This document shows positions 60,552 to 64,000 of a DNA stretch of 64,000 nt, in pieces. Below the pieces are notes generated by a model. That model had not been told where the DNA came from. It saw nothing but the letters and a program-made list of their open reading frames with translations, and searched no databases. The stretch is from Taenia hydatigena (Eukaryota > Platyhelminthes > Cestoda > Cyclophyllidea > Taeniidae): assembly GCA_036345935.2 (NCBI GenBank), contig JADWOT020000005.1:19322369-19386368 (forward strand), written 5' to 3'. How positions within the stretch are numbered: the first letter of the stretch is position 1; each line of letters begins with the position of its first letter. The position numbers and the translations under genes are program-made.

Positions 60552-62299
60552 TGTGAGAGGTCAATGGCAGCTCCCTGTACTACATAAGAATCCTAAAGGC
60601 TCAGATTGATCACTTCTTTCTAAGTTCTGCAATTTAAACTTATGCCTTGGAGCAGAATCACTCATGAATGTCACTCAAAACAAATTAAACATTTCACGCT
60701 TTTGCTTTTATAAATCAAGGAAGCAAAGTTCGAGTAAACAAACATCCAACAAACCATGTGTTTCATTTAAAGAAAAACAACAAAAAGAGTATAGTTAGCC
60801 TAAAGTTTTCACTAATTTGAGGAGGTGCTTGTCGCAGTAAGGTAGGAAGTGGGGACGCTGTCCATCACAGGGTTAAAATAGATAAAAAGGAAAAATAAAC
60901 GTAAATTATGGACCAAAACAGGGAGCGAAAATCTATCTTGCTTTGGTACTTAAATGAAACAAGTTATTTTTTTACCCTACACAGATGTTTTGCTCGGATT
61001 TCCTAAGTCCCTACGATATCTTTTATGAAATAGCTAGTAAGAGCGGAGGCAACATTTTACTGAGGAAATAACAATGCAACGAACCAGTATTATCCGTCTT
61101 GAAATGTGGTTCCAACCAGCCCTAATTTTCAACATGGACAATCTGCAAAGGGGAATTGAATTCCTGAGTAAATTTACCTATGCTTAGCTTACTCCATCGA
61201 GTAGAGTTATTTGTAACTAAATGTGGTGTTGACTTCAGCAGTTCCTACTCGGAAGTGAGAGGTATTCATTCAAGGCAGGAATTAGCAACAATGCTCATTA
61301 GAAATTGTGATGAGGTTCCGTCGACTTGTGGCTGTTAGCATCAATTTGGACTAATATTATTTTGCTATCATTCGAAACGATACCCGTGATACGGGCTGAA
61401 CTCACATTATTTCCGTCGAATATATGTTCAATCCAAACATATAAGTATTGAGCAGAAGAAACTATCATAAAGTTAATAAGGGAAAGTTCATAAACAGTGG
61501 TGTCATCAGCATGGAGAATGCTCTTCGTGATTACAACTCTTTTTTAATCCAACGTATCTTAAGCTTACACGGACTTGTAAGAGTGTGCAATTAATTTATC
61601 GTATTTGCCATGAGATGTTCTTAAATCTTCCTATCCTTCCTATGAGCTTTACCTATTTTTGGCAGAATCAGACATGATTTTAGTGCTGCCTGGATGTGCA
61701 TTAGGAGATAACGCAGCCAAACGTACTCTACAAAAAAATGGTTATTTGAAAACCTAATGTGATTGACGAATGATGTGTCATGGTAGAGATGATGCCATTT
61801 CGCGAATCACCAAAATCATTGTGGAAATTTCAATAATAAAAATTGGAGATTAATGTAAAACGGGCAAATTAAGGCTTTTTTAAAACCAAAACAACTGTTT
61901 TTGTCCCCATCAAGTAGGTAGGAAGCCATTGAGGAAATGTGTACTAATTACGAAATAAGTAGTGGTGACGTGCTGAGGATGTTCGCAATCCAGGAAAAAC
62001 AACTCTTTTCCTCTTAATAAAAGGAAATGCATTCTACTTGTGCTAATAACCACTTAAAAGCCAATATCAGATCTTTTCTACGGCCATGAGTAACCAATAG
62101 ATTACTGGATCTGTTGCAGGCGCAGACTCATCCACACTCAAGTTACCCGCGCTGTCTAACCTCCAAATGCGTATCCGCTGCCGGGAGTACTTTTGCCTCT
62201 TTATTACATTAGCAATAAAAGCAAACAGACCATAGTACATACCTACTAATTGTTGGTTGGTGGTCTCAAAGAGTACCATTTTACTCTACCAAACGAATC
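60552..62299. other. No supported gene; AT-rich
   Basis: The minus-strand frame at 62067-62279 has a plausible composition (RQRIRIWRLDSAGNLS) but no splice context. The rest is AT-rich with nothing recognisable. Confidence 0.35.
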
Positions 62300-64000
62300 C
62301 TACGCTACAAAATCTCGCCAACTCAGTTCGTAAAAGCTGGCGATGCGGAAACCAGAGTCCAGACTATGGACCCAGCAATGTCATTTCCACTCTTAAGTGC
62401 AGCATAAAGATGAGACAGGTGCTATCCTACGCATCATTAGCAAGTGTCATTGTAGAAACTATAGTATAATTCTGCTATGAGTTAAAGGATAAAGCTGCAT
62501 TTAATTCATGGCGCAAGTGGTACGGAGACCTATTCAAGGTTAATATCGCCATGCAGGATAACGCATGGAAGGTCCACCTTTTGTATTCGAAATCTAAAAT
62601 TGCTGCTAGATCCATAAGGTCGCACTATTGTTTCAATAGTGAAATTCATGCGACAACACTTCGGCGAGTGATCGTCTGCATTCACTGAGCGATGCAAGTA
62701 CTTGAAGCTGGTTAATCACGAGATCAATATACGCGCTAGACGCGCAAATCGCGCATGCAAGCACTACATGTAAAGCTTTTAACCATCCTCATCAGCAGAC
62801 TGCATTAACTGAAATTCGCATATATTTGGGCGCATCGATTGAGTCGCCTTAATCGTAATCCACTTTCAAGGTAATCGCTGAGATATATCAAAGCCTTAAC
62901 AATCGACAGCATGGCATTACTTTGGTTCAGCCCCAGATCAAAGACAGTTTCCAGATCCCTGCTGCTAGTTGACCCAAAGGACTGTTCCATAGTGACCCAC
63001 CTCATCCAAACCCAACCGATCTTTGAACGTCCAGCAAAACAATGTCAAGGACAACGGAACGCCTTTTCAAAGAACTGGAGAACCGAGAAGCATGTAAAGT
63101 ACTACCCTCAACGCTGATGGTAACAAAGATAAGCATTCAGCTTTAAAAGAGTCTTCAATAAATATGGCGATCGTAATCAAAACAAGTCTAAATTTGTTAC
63201 CACCCGAAATGGTGATTGTCTTCGATATTGAGGTACCCATTCACTCAACGTTCACCACCATCCTGTTTCCTACTTGTACGAATAAAAATCAACCTTGACA
63301 TCATTACGGTATTAAAGAAACTGACGTCAGCTTGACACACCACCAGTTTTACGGATACCCGAACCTTCATTGTTATAGGTGAAACTAACTGAAGCTCTTT
63401 GGACGGCTTCAGTCGTTGGTATTCATCCTCGACACGTTATTTACTATAATGCGCTACCACATGGAATCAAGTGGTTCGGAAAACAAAGGCTACAAACTTT
63501 TGCCAAGCTCTTACTTTATCCACGCCATTCAGACTTGGCCAAAGATCACCGCAGAGGTTCAACAAGTGGCAAAAAATTATCCACCAAAAGGATCAGAATC
63601 AATGACCAATTTCAAGTTTAATGGAGTCTCTTACCTCGTGGTCGGAGATAGCTCCTGTGGTTCCACCTATGATCACCAAGATGCTATAAGTGCTGCACTT
63701 ACTCTTCAGCCAACACGGACTTCCAAAGCTGTTGACTAAAGACGACGGAGCATAGTTCTAAGACCTTTGCAGCCAATGTGTATTTACGCATGTTCACTTG
63801 CCGCCATTTCACACCCGAATCCAATGGGCAAGCGGGGGATTTCGTCCACAAACAATGGAAGTCAAGAGGAAAGAGACGACTGCTGCAATCTTAGAAAGAT
63901 TTCTGCTTACTAATCAGACAAGGCCGAAGAATTCTGTCTGAAGGTGCTAATAAACATTCAAAACTTCAATGGACACAAGTAGTGATGGTTTCAAGGGTCC
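62300..64000 (+). mobile_element. Decayed Ty3/gypsy-type LTR retroelement (integrase remnant), runs off right edge
   Basis: The surest part is 63410-63960. There, fragments of a Ty3/gypsy integrase appear in order but in different frames: a zinc-binding-side remnant (QVAKNYPPK), a core start (GVSYLVVGDS), FSQHGLPKLL, and the PESNGQA motif at 63814-63834. A C-terminal part (TTAAILERFLLT) follows. A TAG at 63753-63755 interrupts the conserved Asp-containing segment and at least two frameshifts separate the pieces, so it is a pseudogene. Upstream, 62320-62400 vaguely resembles a gag zinc knuckle (RCGNQSP) with ligands lost. No reverse transcriptase or LTR was recognised within the window. Confidence 0.65.

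Noticed and set aside
62805..63005. Minus-strand frame with protein-like composition
   Set aside because: It lies within the decayed retroelement and antisense to it; no independent support.

Overview
This window looks like nuclear DNA of a flatworm, most likely a taeniid tapeworm (Taenia/Echinococcus group). Its genes are split by GT-AG introns, some only 32-48 bp long. Proteins match animal families (salt-inducible kinase, MADS-box factor, ribosomal protein uS5, ZCCHC7, CFAP210, RBM42, MECR). There is also a miniature LTR retrotransposon (TRIM type) plus solo LTRs resembling the TRIM family described in taeniids. The taeniid assignment is inference; no species can be named. Exon models were built by hand from reading frame, splice motifs and intron phase.

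Layout. 1-3342 (-): 5' half of a salt-inducible kinase gene, running off the left edge. 4720-5005 (+): last exon of an unrecognised gene. 7732-9960 (-): a divergent SRF-like MADS-box gene, with possible further exons at 6480-7606 and 10566-10681. 12337-13167 (+): intronless RPS2 coding region. 15441-16321: complete TRIM with 5-bp target duplications. 16829-19353 (+): six-exon ZCCHC7-like zinc-knuckle gene. 19.4-45.4 kb: gene-poor, repeat-rich DNA with solo LTRs, a diverged repeat family carrying GGAT/CATC arrays, a telomere-like scrap, a two-exon unrecognised gene (36364-37471, -) and a possible zinc-finger exon (41406-41700, -). 46135-49929 (-): ten-exon CFAP210 gene, head to head with RBM42 (50098-52873, +). 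53367-54522 (+): MECR with two ultra-short introns. 56257-56700 (-): small four-span membrane protein. 57198-58201 (+): three 3' exons of an unrecognised gene. 60192-60470 (-): last exon of a membrane protein. From about 62.3 kb to the right edge: a decayed Ty3/gypsy-type retroelement.

The genes do not form one pathway; this is an ordinary eukaryotic neighbourhood of housekeeping (RPS2, MECR, RBM42, ZCCHC7), signalling/transcription (SIK, MADS) and ciliary (CFAP210) genes. The least expected items are the divergent MADS-box gene, the well-bounded TRIM with an open internal frame, and several phase-consistent gene models without a recognisable family.
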